DNA of 64,000 nt, from positions 123,510 through 187,509 of the forward strand of contig NZ_CAMLDC010000008.1 of NCBI RefSeq assembly GCF_946478805.1. Reading direction: 5' to 3'. Each line of letters starts with the position of its first letter. Positions within the stretch are counted from its first letter, which is position 1. The translations under genes were made by a program, and so were the position numbers. The notes below the pieces were generated by a model. It made no database searches, was not told where the DNA came from, and worked only from the letters and a program-made list of their open reading frames with translations. The DNA comes from an uncultured Fluviicola sp. (GTDB lineage: Bacteria; Bacteroidota; Bacteroidia; Flavobacteriales; Crocinitomicaceae). Of the stretch, positions 17,468 through 27,319 are shown piece after piece.

Positions 17468-18892
17468 TTAGCGCTTCACCATGGTCTTATAGGTTTCGTA
17501 CCTCGAGGTGATTCCACGAACATAACGAATACAGATATTTCCTCTGAAGGCGCCACTTTTGACTACATCGTCCGTATAGTAGGAGTGTTTCCCCAGGTTC
17601 ATTACCATCGTTTCCACATTATCTTCCCAGATATGCGGATTCAAGCCTTTTTTCTCCGCTAACCGTTGCGCATCCAGGATATGTCCTGCACCGGCATTAT
17701 AGCTTGCCAGGATGAATTTATTACGTTCTTCTTCATCCTTGATTCCTGTCCAGAGTTTTGTAATGCGACTCAGATACTTATATCCGCCCTGAATCTGGAC
17801 TTCCGGGGTGGAAGAAGGGTAAACGCCGAACTTCGGACCGGTTCCGGGCATGAATTGCATCAAACCATAGGCTCCTCCGAATGCACGTGCATTCGGGTTG
17901 AATTTACTTTCATGGTAGATCAGAGCTGCAACAAGGCGCCAATCGATGTTGTGTTTTATTCCTTCTGCCTTCAATATGGCATCAAAAGGTGAAATACTTC
18001 CTCTTCTTGATTTGAAATTAATTCCTGCACCAACAGAACTGCGGATTTGCTCGAAGTATTTGCGTTTAATATACGAAAAAGCCTCGCGGTTCATAAATTT
18101 AGACAACCAGTTATTCAATCGTTTTTGAAGGATCGGTGATTTCTTATTCAATCCGAAAGCGATGTTCTGTTTGAAAGAGATTGGAAGGCTTACGTCCAAA
18201 TTGTCATAAAAACGTTCGTTGATATCTGCCACATTTCGTTCGGCAACGGTATAATCGATCACACCATCCGAAACCTGTTCGATCAACTCTTCAACACCTT
18301 CCTGGGCTTGGGTCGGACGAATCATGATGGTGTCACCGATCTCATCCTGCAAGTGGATCAACCGGGTGTAATAACTGGAGCGCTCCCAAACGACCACTTT
18401 TTTATTTCCGAGTTGGATTGGGTCTGTGATGAAAGTCACTTTCTGATCCTTTGTTTCAGGAGTTGATTTTCGTTGGACGAGTACCTGGTTGGTTTGCAGG
18501 AAAGGGGTGGAGAAGTTTATTTCCGACCTTCGTTCTCGTGTGACCGTATAATTACAAGCAACAATATCACCCTCACCACGATTCAGGATGTCATTGATTT
18601 CGTCCAGGTTGTTTACAATCTTAACTTCAAGAGTAACTCCCAGTTCTTCTGCAAATTCTTTCAGGATCTCGTATTCGAATCCCATTTTTTTTCCTTTGTA
18701 AATAAAGAAAGAAGTGGAACTATTTTCTGCCAGGACAACCAAACTTCCACGCTTGTAGATTCCGGGCAAGTCGAAATCGTGAGCATCGAGGGGCTTCTTT
18801 CTCGAATCTATTTTTTCCGAGGAGCAGGCAGCTATGAATAGGAGTCCTGTTAGAAATAAGAAGTGAAGAATTCCCGTTTTGGTTTTCGGCAT
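17468..18892 (-). CDS. MltF-like membrane-bound lytic murein transglycosylase
   Basis: About 474 residues from the ATG at 18892, which places a lipoprotein signal at the start (FLTGLLFIAACSSEK, lipobox LFIAAC). A second start 21 bp upstream is in frame but adds no signal feature. Residues about 45-270 form an SBP_bac_3 periplasmic-binding fold, and about 300-450 an SLT transglycosylase domain with the catalytic Glu in YHESKFNPNARAFGGAYGLM, then QFMPGTG. This domain order is that of MltF, which cleaves peptidoglycan glycan strands with formation of 1,6-anhydromuramic ends. It should sit in the outer or inner membrane facing the periplasm. Confidence 0.88.
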   Translation of the reverse strand: MPKTKTGILHFLFLTGLLFIAACSSEKIDSRKKPLDAHDFDLPGIYKRGSLVVLAENSSTSFFIYKGKKMGFEYEILKEFAEELGVTLEVKIVNNLDEINDILNRGEGDIVACNYTVTRERRSEINFSTPFLQTNQVLVQRKSTPETKDQKVTFITDPIQLGNKKVVVWERSSYYTRLIHLQDEIGDTIMIRPTQAQEGVEELIEQVSDGVIDYTVAERNVADINERFYDNLDVSLPISFKQNIAFGLNKKSPILQKRLNNWLSKFMNREAFSYIKRKYFEQIRSSVGAGINFKSRRGSISPFDAILKAEGIKHNIDWRLVAALIYHESKFNPNARAFGGAYGLMQFMPGTGPKFGVYPSSTPEVQIQGGYKYLSRITKLWTGIKDEEERNKFILASYNAGAGHILDAQRLAEKKGLNPHIWEDNVETMVMNLGKHSYYTDDVVKSGAFRGNICIRYVRGITSRYETYKTMVKR

Positions 18893-18926
18893 AATAATCA
18901 AACTTAAGAACAAATTACGACAAAAA

Positions 18927-19505
18927 TCAACTAACCGTGTTCATAAAATATTCATTTGCATCACGCATATATTCATGAAAGCAACTAGTGATTTCGTTCT
19001 CAAAGTGCTGAAACACTGTGTGTCCGTTCGTTAGCGCGTTATCAAACGAGAGTTTGTTGCTTACTCCCTGGCACATTCGATAAAGCCCTTCCTCCGTCGG
19101 ATAATAACTAATCCAGTTGCGTTCAACCAATAAATTCACAAAATGCTTGAAATCTGCGGGATAAGGTTCGTCTGTCAAATCAATCTTTGAATAAAAACCT
19201 GCTAAAAAGTCGGGAAGTCTGGTTGGGTGGTATTGATCCCAGTTCTTAGCCAAAAGATGATCAAAATAAATATCGATAGCAATTGGAGCCACTTTTGGTA
19301 ACTCGCCCCGAATTGTGTGGATCAAATGAAGGACTTCAAAATGATGATCGATAAAATGATCAATCTTGCGGTGAAGCAAAACACCTTCCTGGATGTACTC
19401 CGGGTATTCCAGGTATTTTTTTCCTTTTATGAAATCGCCGAATAAGTTAGCAACAGCCAATTGCGGATTGTTGTTGGAAAAGTAGATGTGTCCGAGGTAA
19501 TTCAT
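18927..19505 (-). CDS. acpH: Acyl carrier protein phosphodiesterase (AcpH/DUF479)
   Basis: 192 residues, normal for AcpH. The family start MNYLGHIYFSNNNPQLAVAN is followed by LFGDFIKG, LHRKIDHFIDHH and IDIYFDHLLAKNW; the His/Asp-rich stretches are the metal-binding residues of this HD-like family. AcpH removes the 4'-phosphopantetheine group from acyl carrier protein, turning over holo-ACP. It stands alone between the MltF-like gene and a GNAT gene. Confidence 0.88.
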   Translation of the reverse strand: MNYLGHIYFSNNNPQLAVANLFGDFIKGKKYLEYPEYIQEGVLLHRKIDHFIDHHFEVLHLIHTIRGELPKVAPIAIDIYFDHLLAKNWDQYHPTRLPDFLAGFYSKIDLTDEPYPADFKHFVNLLVERNWISYYPTEEGLYRMCQGVSNKLSFDNALTNGHTVFQHFENEITSCFHEYMRDANEYFMNTVS

Positions 19506-19616
19506 GGGATTAAGATAAACAAATTATCAATTACCATTCTGAAATTATTAATTGTCGAATTACCCGAAATCCCATCTGTTTTCCGTGCCCCAGGTAGATA
19601 ATCAGTGCGTTTTTTC

Positions 19617-20153
19617 TCATGACCAATTTTCCTTCGTTATTTCATAAATGAAATTCAGTTTGGATGGTTCACCAAAATAAGCAATTTCCTCTTCACCGAT
19701 CTTTTCGGCACCTAAACGACTGATCGCTATTTGGGAACGAAGGTTAGTGGCTCCGATATGGAATTGGACTTTGGGTACGAATTGAAAAATGTAATCCAGC
19801 ATGAGCTTTTTCACTATTGGATTGATTCCTTTTCCCCAGGAGGATGTACCATAAAATGTATAGCCGATCAGAATGAAGTTTTCAGCTTCATGGTAACCGT
19901 AGTAACGCGTACAACCGATTATTTTCCCCGTTGATTTATCAATAATCTTAAAAGCGCCCTTGCTTTGCATTGCTCCGTTGAAGAAATTTTGGAAAATGTC
20001 TCTCTTCCAACGATCCTTATTGGGGTGTTGTTCCCAGATCTTCGGATCGGATGCAACTTGATACAGGTCTTCAAAATCGTTTTCCTGAAGCGGGTAGAGG
20101 ATAAGCTGTTCGTTTTCTAAAATGGGTTGGATAGAGAAGTAAAGAGAAGTCAT
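19617..20153 (-). CDS. GNAT family N-acetyltransferase, RimJ/RimL-like
   Basis: 178 residues. The protein begins LENEQLILYPLQENDFEDLY, the usual opening of RimJ/RimL-like acetyltransferases, and has the middle segment DKSTGKIIGCTRYYGYHEAE and the acetyl-CoA-binding region IGYTFYGTSSWGKGINPIVK. The substrate is not predictable; protein N-termini, antibiotics or small amines are all known for the group. A short gap of 23 bp separates it from the secreted hypothetical gene upstream at 20177-20863. Confidence 0.8.
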   Translation of the reverse strand: MTSLYFSIQPILENEQLILYPLQENDFEDLYQVASDPKIWEQHPNKDRWKRDIFQNFFNGAMQSKGAFKIIDKSTGKIIGCTRYYGYHEAENFILIGYTFYGTSSWGKGINPIVKKLMLDYIFQFVPKVQFHIGATNLRSQIAISRLGAEKIGEEEIAYFGEPSKLNFIYEITKENWS

Positions 20154-20176
20154 ATAGTGACATTTGGTCTCCTAAG

Positions 20177-20863
20177 TTATCGCTTTTCAGGCAAAACCTT
20201 TACCAGGAAAGCCCCGAAATTGAAATCAACCGGAGGTATTCGACCTCTATTTAAGCTCATGGTGCCTGTGTGAGCATAGGATATGCCGTTATGACTAGAG
20301 CCGTTTACGGGTAAATAGATTGGTTGTCTACCTTCTTCTCCTATTATCCACATTTTTGCTCCCTTGCCCCCTCCAATAGTGACAATCGTCTCTTCAGCTA
20401 CCTGGTTTTGGTAAGAAACATATTCCAGTGGTTTCAATTCAATCTTTATATCGTTAATCCTGATCTTTGTACTTGCTTGACGTTTATCCATGTTTCCGAA
20501 GACATAAATTTTGTTTCTCGGATACATATCCCGGTTTGTTTTTAATTCTGCTTCATTTAACGAATAGATCGATATTTCGATGTATGTTGTATCTCTGTGA
20601 TGGATGATGCTGTCAACCGTAAATGAATTGGCGCCTTGTTTATTCGCGTTGTTCAAAAAGGAATTGAACAAATGTGAAAGGGTGAAGCTGCCGATATCTA
20701 CTGAATTGCCTTTTAAATTTCCGATTTTGGTTTTGCCAGAAAGGTCAAAGGAGTCAGAGATCAGATCGAATGTTTTGTTATATTTCTGTGGAGAAGAAGT
20801 ATTTTGTCCCAAAACGGATTTGATGACTAGGGTAAAAATTAGTAAAGCAACGATTTTGTTCAT
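20177..20863 (-). CDS. Secreted hypothetical protein
   Basis: 228 residues with a clear signal peptide (MNKIVALLIFTLVIKSVLGQ). I do not recognise the family. The mature part is polar and beta-rich by appearance, with no catalytic motif and no cysteine pair, and it ends in a GRIPPVDFNFGAFLVKVLPE stretch. It may be a periplasmic or exported protein. It lies between two acetyltransferase genes with no overlap to suggest a shared function. Confidence 0.7.
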   Translation of the reverse strand: MNKIVALLIFTLVIKSVLGQNTSSPQKYNKTFDLISDSFDLSGKTKIGNLKGNSVDIGSFTLSHLFNSFLNNANKQGANSFTVDSIIHHRDTTYIEISIYSLNEAELKTNRDMYPRNKIYVFGNMDKRQASTKIRINDIKIELKPLEYVSYQNQVAEETIVTIGGGKGAKMWIIGEEGRQPIYLPVNGSSHNGISYAHTGTMSLNRGRIPPVDFNFGAFLVKVLPEKR

Positions 20864-20893
20864 TTCAATTGATTTGGTGCCACTTAAAACTAG

Positions 20894-21418
20894 TTAATTT
20901 ATAAGGGTATTGCTTCGAATCTGCAAAACTTTTTCAAAGGCTTTTCTTGCAGCGCTTCGGAAAAATACTTCTCCACAATAGACATAATCCAGTTTAGCCA
21001 GGATTTTCAGCATCGGGATGTTGTCAAAATTGGTATCAACTTTAATACTGTAAACTTTTGAATCCAAAGCCAAATCTTCGATTAATCTGAATAGTCGGGT
21101 TGCAATTCCCTTTCCAATCACTTTATCGGATGTTGCAACACGGTGTACTACTACATATTCCTCATTTGTCAACCAACTTCCTTCAATTTCCGTATAAGCC
21201 GGCTCAATGTCAAAGATGATAGCCGCATAAGCTATAATTTGATCATTCTCAATAAGAACGTAAGCAGAATTGTTTTCAAGATCATTGTAAATACTTTGCT
21301 CATTGGGATAACCATCCTGCCATTGTTCACTGCCGTCTGCTTTCCTTCGGGCAATTGCTTGCTGCAGGATTTCCCAAATGGCAGGGATTTCGGAAGAAGT
21401 TGCTTTGCGTAAGTTCAT
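20894..21418 (-). CDS. GNAT family N-acetyltransferase
   Basis: 174 residues. The GNAT pattern is visible: MNLRKATSSEIPAIWEIL at the start, AYAAIIFDIEPAY in the core strand, and the acetyl-CoA pyrophosphate loop VATSDKVIGKGIATRLF (Q/RxxGxG type) near 90-107. No substrate can be named. It is separate from the RimJ/RimL-like gene at 19617 by sequence, so it is not a duplicate. Confidence 0.85.
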   Translation of the reverse strand: MNLRKATSSEIPAIWEILQQAIARRKADGSEQWQDGYPNEQSIYNDLENNSAYVLIENDQIIAYAAIIFDIEPAYTEIEGSWLTNEEYVVVHRVATSDKVIGKGIATRLFRLIEDLALDSKVYSIKVDTNFDNIPMLKILAKLDYVYCGEVFFRSAARKAFEKVLQIRSNTLIN

Positions 21419-21447
21419 CGTTGAAAACTTGATTTAATGCTGAAAGA

Positions 21448-21924
21448 TTATTCATAACTCATCAGGAAAAATTCATTGTCTAAGGTAGCCCAATCGAATT
21501 CATCCAATGGCTTATAGTCCGTGTCAAATGTTTTAGGCCAAACTCCAGGATCCAATTTGCCAGTTGGTTTTACATAATCAAAGAGAAATTTAACCCGATA
21601 TCCAATAATATCATTATTGGGTAATTTCTCAGCTCGTTTTTTCTTTTGTTCCACACTGTCGAGCTGTACTATCTTGAGATAGTGATTGATACTCAGTCTA
21701 CCAACCTGTTCGGTTTCAAAAATCTTTACCCTCAAGAGTTCCGCTTTTTGGCTTGACATCATTAAAACGGTATCTATTTTTAGGTTTCTCACTTCTATGT
21801 CATTCTCATTGAAGTAATTAACGGCATAGCTCATGAATTTGGAACGATCCGGTTTTTCCAGGTTTTCAGAACACGAAAAAAGAAAGCTTGTCAACCATAC
21901 CAAGAGCAAAAGTTTCCAATTCAT
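21448..21924 (-). CDS. Hypothetical lipoprotein
   Basis: 158 residues starting with a lipoprotein signal, MNWKLLLLVWLTSFLFSCSE, where the lipobox is LFSC. The remainder shows no family I know. It ends in FDWATLDNEFFLMSYE. Its ATG shares one base with the stop region of the M49 peptidase gene upstream, so the two are probably expressed together. Confidence 0.65.
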   Translation of the reverse strand: MNWKLLLLVWLTSFLFSCSENLEKPDRSKFMSYAVNYFNENDIEVRNLKIDTVLMMSSQKAELLRVKIFETEQVGRLSINHYLKIVQLDSVEQKKKRAEKLPNNDIIGYRVKFLFDYVKPTGKLDPGVWPKTFDTDYKPLDEFDWATLDNEFFLMSYE

Positions 21925-23942
21925 TAGTATAGGAAACTGTTATTCTTTCCATAATACAGCATCTGCTCGATGAACCCTTGTTTGTTCTCCAGTTTGATGT
22001 CCTTGATCTTTCCATTGTCGTCCATAATCGGAACGAAAACCGGGTAGACAAAGCCGTTGTAAGGAGCAATATTCAATGGTTTTACGCGTCTCAAAACTTC
22101 TGCATGTGTTTTCGGATCCACCTTTACACCATAAGTTTCCACCAGGTTCTTTCCGGCATTGTAATCACCTTCCGATTTGATACGTTGAATTTCTCTCAAT
22201 AAATCTCCGAATAAGGTGCGAAGTTTTTTGTAATCTGTGATGTCATAATAAGTTTTGCCGTTTCGGACGATTTTTTCAATCACCTTCTCTTTTTGACCTT
22301 TCTCAAAAACCCACGAACTAACCAATTGACGGTTCTGCATGTGTTCTTCTTCCAGGTTTTGGCCTTTTACAAGTCGTTGTAATTGAGTAAGCATCCCATT
22401 CCGGATATAGCCGTCGTATTCTGCTTTTCCTACTTCCAGGGACTCAATCAGGCCTAAATCGACCATTTTTTGATCCATGATGTAATATAGTCCGACCAGA
22501 TCAGCACGTGCCTCTTCCAGTGTGGAAGCGTAATTGAGAAGTGTTTCTGCCGGTTGACCAACTCCTTTGTTGATCTGTCCACTCGCATGTCCTACAACTT
22601 CGTGCAAAGCGGTGTGCATTTTACCTGCAATTGCTCCGTATTTGTTTGCCCGATCTATTTCTTCCTGGTCATTTGCAAATTCTTCAACCAATGCAGGTCC
22701 GCCCGCTTTGTTGTAAGCCTCGATGATATTTCCCAATGAAACTGATTTGGAACCATGCATTTCGCGAATCCAATTATTATTCGGTAGATTAACTCCAATT
22801 GGAGTAGAAGGGGCAGCATCTCCTGATTCGCTGGCAGCTTCAACCACTTTATACGATACACCGACCACTTTCTTTTTCTTGTGTTCGGGCATCAAAGGGG
22901 AATTGTCTTCGAACCATTGCGCATTTTTTGCTACAAGAGACATGCGTTTGGAAGCTTCAAAATCGTTGATTTGAACTATTGATTCATAATTGGCGCGTTT
23001 TCCTAACGCATCACCGTAAGTTTCAATGAACCCGTTGATATAATCAATATCTCCTTTCGTTGCAGTAGCCCAAAGCACATTGTACTCGTCCCACTTTTTC
23101 AGGCTTCCTGTCTTGTAGTATTCAATTAAGGCTTTCAATGCCTGAGCTTGCTGGTCGTTTTCAGCAACTTTCACTGCTTTTCTCAACCAAAAGATAATCT
23201 GGTCGATTGCCAATCCATATTTCCCTTTACTTTTCCACACTTCTTCCACCAATTTTCCTTTTTTAAGGACTAATGTGGAATTCAGTCCCCATTCAACCGG
23301 GGTCGAATCGTTCAAATCTTGTTTTGACAGGTAGAAATCCTCGACCATTTTTTGGGTAACACCTTTCCCGTAGAAATTATTCGCGGAAGCAACAATCATG
23401 TCTGCATTCGGGTCTTTCACTTTTCGTTTCTTCTCCAGGTGCGGATTAAAAACAGCATCCAATGCTTCAGGACTCAGGTTGTATTCCACCGACTTCATCA
23501 ATTTATCCAAATAAGCCGGACTGAAGGTCGGTTTGATTTTCTCCATGCTGTAATGGTGGTGGATTCCATTAGAGAAAAACACCTGCTTGCTCCATTCATC
23601 GAATTTCTTCCACTCACCGGTGGTTTTATCCCCTGAATATTTTTCATGAATCGCTTCCAATGCCCTGCGAATTTCCAGATTGAATCGGTTGTTCTGATCG
23701 TAGTTGATATCCCTTCCTGCCAAACCTGCTTGAGAAAGATAGTAAACCAGTTCTTTTTGCTTGACAGTCAATTTATTCCAGCTGGGAACTTCAAAACGAA
23801 GGATCTGGACATCAGCGAACCGTTCAACAGTTGTTTCCATAGCTTTTGGATTTTCTTCATTTTCTCCGGTTTCTGCATTGTCTCCGCATGCTGTTGAAAG
23901 AGCAAGAAGAGAAGAGAAAGCGAGTATATTCTGTATTTTCAT
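21924..23942 (-). CDS. M49-family dipeptidyl-peptidase III-like lipoprotein
   Basis: 672 residues. An N-terminal lipoprotein signal ends at C19 (LLALSTAC). The zinc-binding motif HEVVGH is at 447-452 and the third-ligand motif EEARAD at 476-481, matching HExxGH and EEC(R)AE of the M49 family. M49 enzymes remove dipeptides from short peptides. Bacteroidetes homologues are often mislabelled dihydrofolate reductase in databases. The lipid anchor suggests a periplasmic or surface location. Its stop overlaps the start of the small lipoprotein at 21448. Confidence 0.85.
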   Translation of the reverse strand: MKIQNILAFSSLLALSTACGDNAETGENEENPKAMETTVERFADVQILRFEVPSWNKLTVKQKELVYYLSQAGLAGRDINYDQNNRFNLEIRRALEAIHEKYSGDKTTGEWKKFDEWSKQVFFSNGIHHHYSMEKIKPTFSPAYLDKLMKSVEYNLSPEALDAVFNPHLEKKRKVKDPNADMIVASANNFYGKGVTQKMVEDFYLSKQDLNDSTPVEWGLNSTLVLKKGKLVEEVWKSKGKYGLAIDQIIFWLRKAVKVAENDQQAQALKALIEYYKTGSLKKWDEYNVLWATATKGDIDYINGFIETYGDALGKRANYESIVQINDFEASKRMSLVAKNAQWFEDNSPLMPEHKKKKVVGVSYKVVEAASESGDAAPSTPIGVNLPNNNWIREMHGSKSVSLGNIIEAYNKAGGPALVEEFANDQEEIDRANKYGAIAGKMHTALHEVVGHASGQINKGVGQPAETLLNYASTLEEARADLVGLYYIMDQKMVDLGLIESLEVGKAEYDGYIRNGMLTQLQRLVKGQNLEEEHMQNRQLVSSWVFEKGQKEKVIEKIVRNGKTYYDITDYKKLRTLFGDLLREIQRIKSEGDYNAGKNLVETYGVKVDPKTHAEVLRRVKPLNIAPYNGFVYPVFVPIMDDNGKIKDIKLENKQGFIEQMLYYGKNNSFLY

Positions 23943-24122
23943 ATCGATCAGTTATCTTGCTTGAAATTAGCCAAAAAAAATGAAATCGGGATCATTAGTG
24001 AAAATCCGAAACAGTATTTCTTACTTTCAGTAAGATATTCGAATCGGGGATTGAGCTATTTTTCTTTTCTTTGAGTTTTGGATGGAAAGCCTGTTAAATC
24101 TAATCTATTGGAAGTTAGTATA

Positions 24123-24800
24123 ATGAAAAGTAAAAGTATAATAACCGGAATTTGTTTACTGCTGGCTTTGATTTCATGCAATAAGCCAAAGAAAATCCCA
24201 ATAAAAGATTTAAGGATTGTCATGCTTGGGGATAGTGAAACAAGGAGAATCAATCACTATTGGGGTGCAGATACCAATTGGAATACACTGACCGGATACA
24301 ATCACATATTCAATTTGGGATTTGACGGATACAAAACCAGCGATATCATTTATCATGAGGTTGATACGGTTGCACCTTTGTTCCAGGCTTTGAATAAAAA
24401 ACCACATGTCATTTTCCTGATGGTTGGAATAAATGATATCAGCCTGTCGGTTCCATTATCTGAAACACTTTCCAACGTTCGTCTGATGATGGATACAATT
24501 CAAAAATATCCGATTGATCTGGTAATTGAATCCGTTATTCCAACTACCAATTACTATGACACCTTGTATGGAGGATTTCCGGTAAATGGTGTGATTGCAG
24601 GACGCGTCAAGGAAATGAACGATAGTTTGAAGCATATCTGTGCTTCCAGGAAAATTCCGTTTTTAAATATTCAATCCAGGATGTTGGTTTCCAATACGTA
24701 TTTAAACAACACATTATCGATAGACGGAATTCATTTGAACTATAAAGGCTACATTATCTGGAAAAATTGCCTGAAAAAGTATATCAGTACCCATTATTGA
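24123..24800 (+). CDS. SGNH/GDSL-family hydrolase, predicted lipoprotein
   Basis: 225 residues from the ATG at 24123, which starts a lipoprotein signal (MKSKSIITGICLLLALISCN, lipobox LISC). An upstream in-frame start at 24078 only adds residues before the signal and is disfavoured. SGNH blocks are visible: RIVMLGDSETRRINH (nucleophile Ser), LMVGINDIS (the G-x-N-D block) and SIDGIHLNYKGY (Asp and His). Such enzymes hydrolyse esters of lipids or carbohydrates. It is divergent from the M49 gene, with 180 bp between them. Confidence 0.82.
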   Translation: MKSKSIITGICLLLALISCNKPKKIPIKDLRIVMLGDSETRRINHYWGADTNWNTLTGYNHIFNLGFDGYKTSDIIYHEVDTVAPLFQALNKKPHVIFLMVGINDISLSVPLSETLSNVRLMMDTIQKYPIDLVIESVIPTTNYYDTLYGGFPVNGVIAGRVKEMNDSLKHICASRKIPFLNIQSRMLVSNTYLNNTLSIDGIHLNYKGYIIWKNCLKKYISTHY

Positions 24801-24812
24801 AAATTGCCCGGC

Positions 24813-25409
24813 TTAATCGTGCGAAACATAACACTCGCCCGCAGGAATCGAAACGGGAACCCTGTTTTCTGCCGGAACAATAGGGCAGGAGTACCTGTCT
24901 GAATAAGCGCAATAAGGGTGATAAGACTTGTTGAAGTCCAATTTCACTTTTTTGGCCTTTTTACTGAAGTAGCAATCCAGGTATTTTCCTGCGCCATAAG
25001 TAGAAATGCCGGTAGTGCCGTCTTTAAACGGTACGAAGTAATAATTTTTGTATGCCTTGTTTCCTGCCAGATCGAGGTTTTTATACACATTCAATATGCA
25101 GATGGTATCGTTCATCTTGAATGAAAGAGTTCCCATTTTCCGGTAGTAAACAGTCCGTTCTTTCGACATAGGCATCACGAAAGCATTTCCGACTTCTTTT
25201 GTGAAATCAGCTTCAATGATGAATGATGTATTGATTGGGAAATAACAGATTTCGGGATGGATTTTCCGTTCTTCCTCATTTAATACTTGTGAAAGAAACT
25301 CTTTATCATGTTGTTCACGCTCATGAGTTAAACTATCAGCATAGGTGTTCTGAGCGAATGAAGTTCCGCCAAGGACGATGCTTGTAAGTAAGATCAGGTA
25401 ATTTTTCAT
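24813..25409 (-). CDS. Secreted DUF1684 protein
   Basis: 198 residues with a signal peptide (MKNYLILLTSIVLGGTSFAQ). The DUF1684 signature appears at the C-terminus as YHPYCAYSDRYSCPIVP followed by ENRVPVSIPAGE. The function of this family is not established. The first four bases of its ATG overlap the stop of the YggS-type gene (ATGA), which indicates a shared transcript. Confidence 0.82.
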   Translation of the reverse strand: MKNYLILLTSIVLGGTSFAQNTYADSLTHEREQHDKEFLSQVLNEEERKIHPEICYFPINTSFIIEADFTKEVGNAFVMPMSKERTVYYRKMGTLSFKMNDTICILNVYKNLDLAGNKAYKNYYFVPFKDGTTGISTYGAGKYLDCYFSKKAKKVKLDFNKSYHPYCAYSDRYSCPIVPAENRVPVSIPAGECYVSHD

Positions 25410-26068
25410 CTGTTCCCGAATAATGAGCTTCCTACACGGACCATCGTGCTTCCTTCTTCAATTGCCAGTTTATAATCACCGCTCATTCCCATTGAAATGA
25501 CCTTGAAATCAGGATTGTATTTGAAATAATTGCTTTTCAGGATAGCGAAATAATTGTGGAGATGTCTGAACTCATCGCGAACCTGTTCTTCATTCTCTAC
25601 AAAACTGGCCATTCCCATCAGCCCTATAATGGAAATGTGATCCATTTCAACAAACTCCCTGCTTTGGAGCATTTCTTCTGCTTCTTCAAATGAAAGCCCG
25701 AATTTAGTCTCTTCCTGTGCAATGTGGAATTGAAGCAGGCAAGGAATCACCCGATTATTCTTTTCTCCTTGTTTATTGATTTCCTGGAGCAATTTAAAGC
25801 TATCTACGGAATGGATCAGGGAAACGAATGGAGCAATGTATTTTACCTTGTTGCTTTGCAAGTGACCGATCAGATGCCATTCGATATCTTTGGGAAGTAT
25901 TTCCCATTTATCCACCAGTTCCTGAACCTTGTTCTCGCCGAAAATACGCTGACCTGCATCGTAAGCTTCCTGTATAAGTGATGCAGGCTTTGTTTTTGAA
26001 ACTGCCACTAAAACCACTTCTTCGGGCAATTCCTGTTTTAATTCGGATAATCGATCTGCTAAAGACAT
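25406..26068 (-). CDS. YggS-family PLP homeostasis protein
   Basis: 220 residues, typical of YggS/PLPBP proteins, which bind pyridoxal 5'-phosphate and help regulate its free pool. The PLP lysine context VLVAVSKTKPASLIQEAYDA, IFGENKVQELVDKWE, WHLIGHLQSNK and the late VISMGMSGDYKLAIEEGS are all present. It lies 3 bp downstream of the DUF1015 gene. The YggS family has no proven catalytic activity. Confidence 0.93.
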   Translation of the reverse strand: MSLADRLSELKQELPEEVVLVAVSKTKPASLIQEAYDAGQRIFGENKVQELVDKWEILPKDIEWHLIGHLQSNKVKYIAPFVSLIHSVDSFKLLQEINKQGEKNNRVIPCLLQFHIAQEETKFGLSFEEAEEMLQSREFVEMDHISIIGLMGMASFVENEEQVRDEFRHLHNYFAILKSNYFKYNPDFKVISMGMSGDYKLAIEEGSTMVRVGSSLFGNR

Positions 26069-26071
26069 GTG

Positions 26072-27307
26072 CTATTCGTTGATATTATAGATTGTCAATC
26101 CACTGCGCATTTTAGGTTCAACCCAGGTGGATTTCGGAGGCATGATTCCTCCTTGGTCTGCTACTTCCTTCACTTCATTGATGGATGCTGGATAAAGCAA
26201 AAAGCCTACCTTGAAATCGTCTTTCTTTACCAGGTCGACCACTTTTTTTAGTTCTTTCGTTCCCGGGATAAAATCAATATCCCTACTCGTTTTCAGGTCC
26301 TCTATTCCCAAAATAGGAGTCAGGATATAATCTGTAAGGATTTGAGCATCCAATTGTTTCACCACATCCTTTTCCGATGCAATGTCTTTTTTGGGCTTGA
26401 AAGAATAAGCTTCCCTGCCGAGTAAGCAAACAATTTCGTGACGTTGGATAGGTCGGCGCGCTTTTTTGAGCTCTTCAATTTCAAAATGTACTTCACACGC
26501 TTTGAGGAAACTCTTCGGAGTCAGGCCATTCAGGTGTTTCACCAGACGCTGGAATTCCAGGATTTCCAATTTCTGTTCATCAATCAGGTAAGCCAGGAAG
26601 AAATCCTGATTAGGAAATTGGGCCTGTCTGTTTTTGATGATCGTATCTTTCAATCGGGCAGAGGAAGCAGAACGATGATGGCCGTCAGCAATATACAATT
26701 CGTTCAGTTCCGCATAAATGGAAACCAGTTTCGAGTCTTTAGTTGCATCAATCACCCATAATTCATGTTTGATCTTATCTGTAGTTGAAAACTCGTATTC
26801 AGGCCGTGACTTGGTTACTTTTTCAAAATACTTATCCAGTTCCGGTAAGTGCTTGTGAGCCAGAAGAACCGGTTCCGCATTGAATCCGGTAATATTCAGG
26901 TAATTTGTAAACATGGATTCACGTGAAGTGATCGTTGCCTCATGCTTTTTTATCAGATTATTTCGGTATTCCTCTATGCTGACTCCGGCAATAACACCTG
27001 TAAACTGGTGTGCGCCTTTTGTCTGTCTGTAAATGTAAAACGATTCCTGGTTATCCTGTATCAGGATTCCCTGATCAATGAACGAATCATACCGGGTTTT
27101 AACGGCTTCGAAACGCTCCACGGAATTTGCTTTCGAATGATGTTCCTTATCGCCTTCCGGGTGAATGATATGCAGGAATGTATAAGGGTTTTCGTCTAAC
27201 TTTGCGCGCAAGATATGCTTGCGATAAGCAGTTAAAGGTCTCGTTGATACCAGCTGAGCTTTATCTCTCGTTGGACGAATTGCCTTAAAGGGGTGAATTA
27301 TAGACAT
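26072..27307 (-). CDS. DUF1015 family protein
   Basis: 411 residues, the usual size for DUF1015. It opens with IIHPFKAIRPTRDKAQLVST, and contains IADGHHRSASSARL and PIQRHEIVCLLGREAYSFKP. In Bacteroidetes the gene is often placed after serC-serA, as it is here (12 bp after serA), which suggests a role in serine metabolism or its control. The biochemical function remains unknown to me. Confidence 0.85.
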   Translation of the reverse strand: MSIIHPFKAIRPTRDKAQLVSTRPLTAYRKHILRAKLDENPYTFLHIIHPEGDKEHHSKANSVERFEAVKTRYDSFIDQGILIQDNQESFYIYRQTKGAHQFTGVIAGVSIEEYRNNLIKKHEATITSRESMFTNYLNITGFNAEPVLLAHKHLPELDKYFEKVTKSRPEYEFSTTDKIKHELWVIDATKDSKLVSIYAELNELYIADGHHRSASSARLKDTIIKNRQAQFPNQDFFLAYLIDEQKLEILEFQRLVKHLNGLTPKSFLKACEVHFEIEELKKARRPIQRHEIVCLLGREAYSFKPKKDIASEKDVVKQLDAQILTDYILTPILGIEDLKTSRDIDFIPGTKELKKVVDLVKKDDFKVGFLLYPASINEVKEVADQGGIMPPKSTWVEPKMRSGLTIYNINE

Positions 27308-27319
27308 TTATTCCAATGA

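Noticed and set aside
26918..26927. TTCACGTGAA palindrome as a possible parS site
   Set aside because: Only the 10-bp core matches; the outer bases of the 16-bp site do not. It lies inside the DUF1015 gene. No better match was noticed near parAB.
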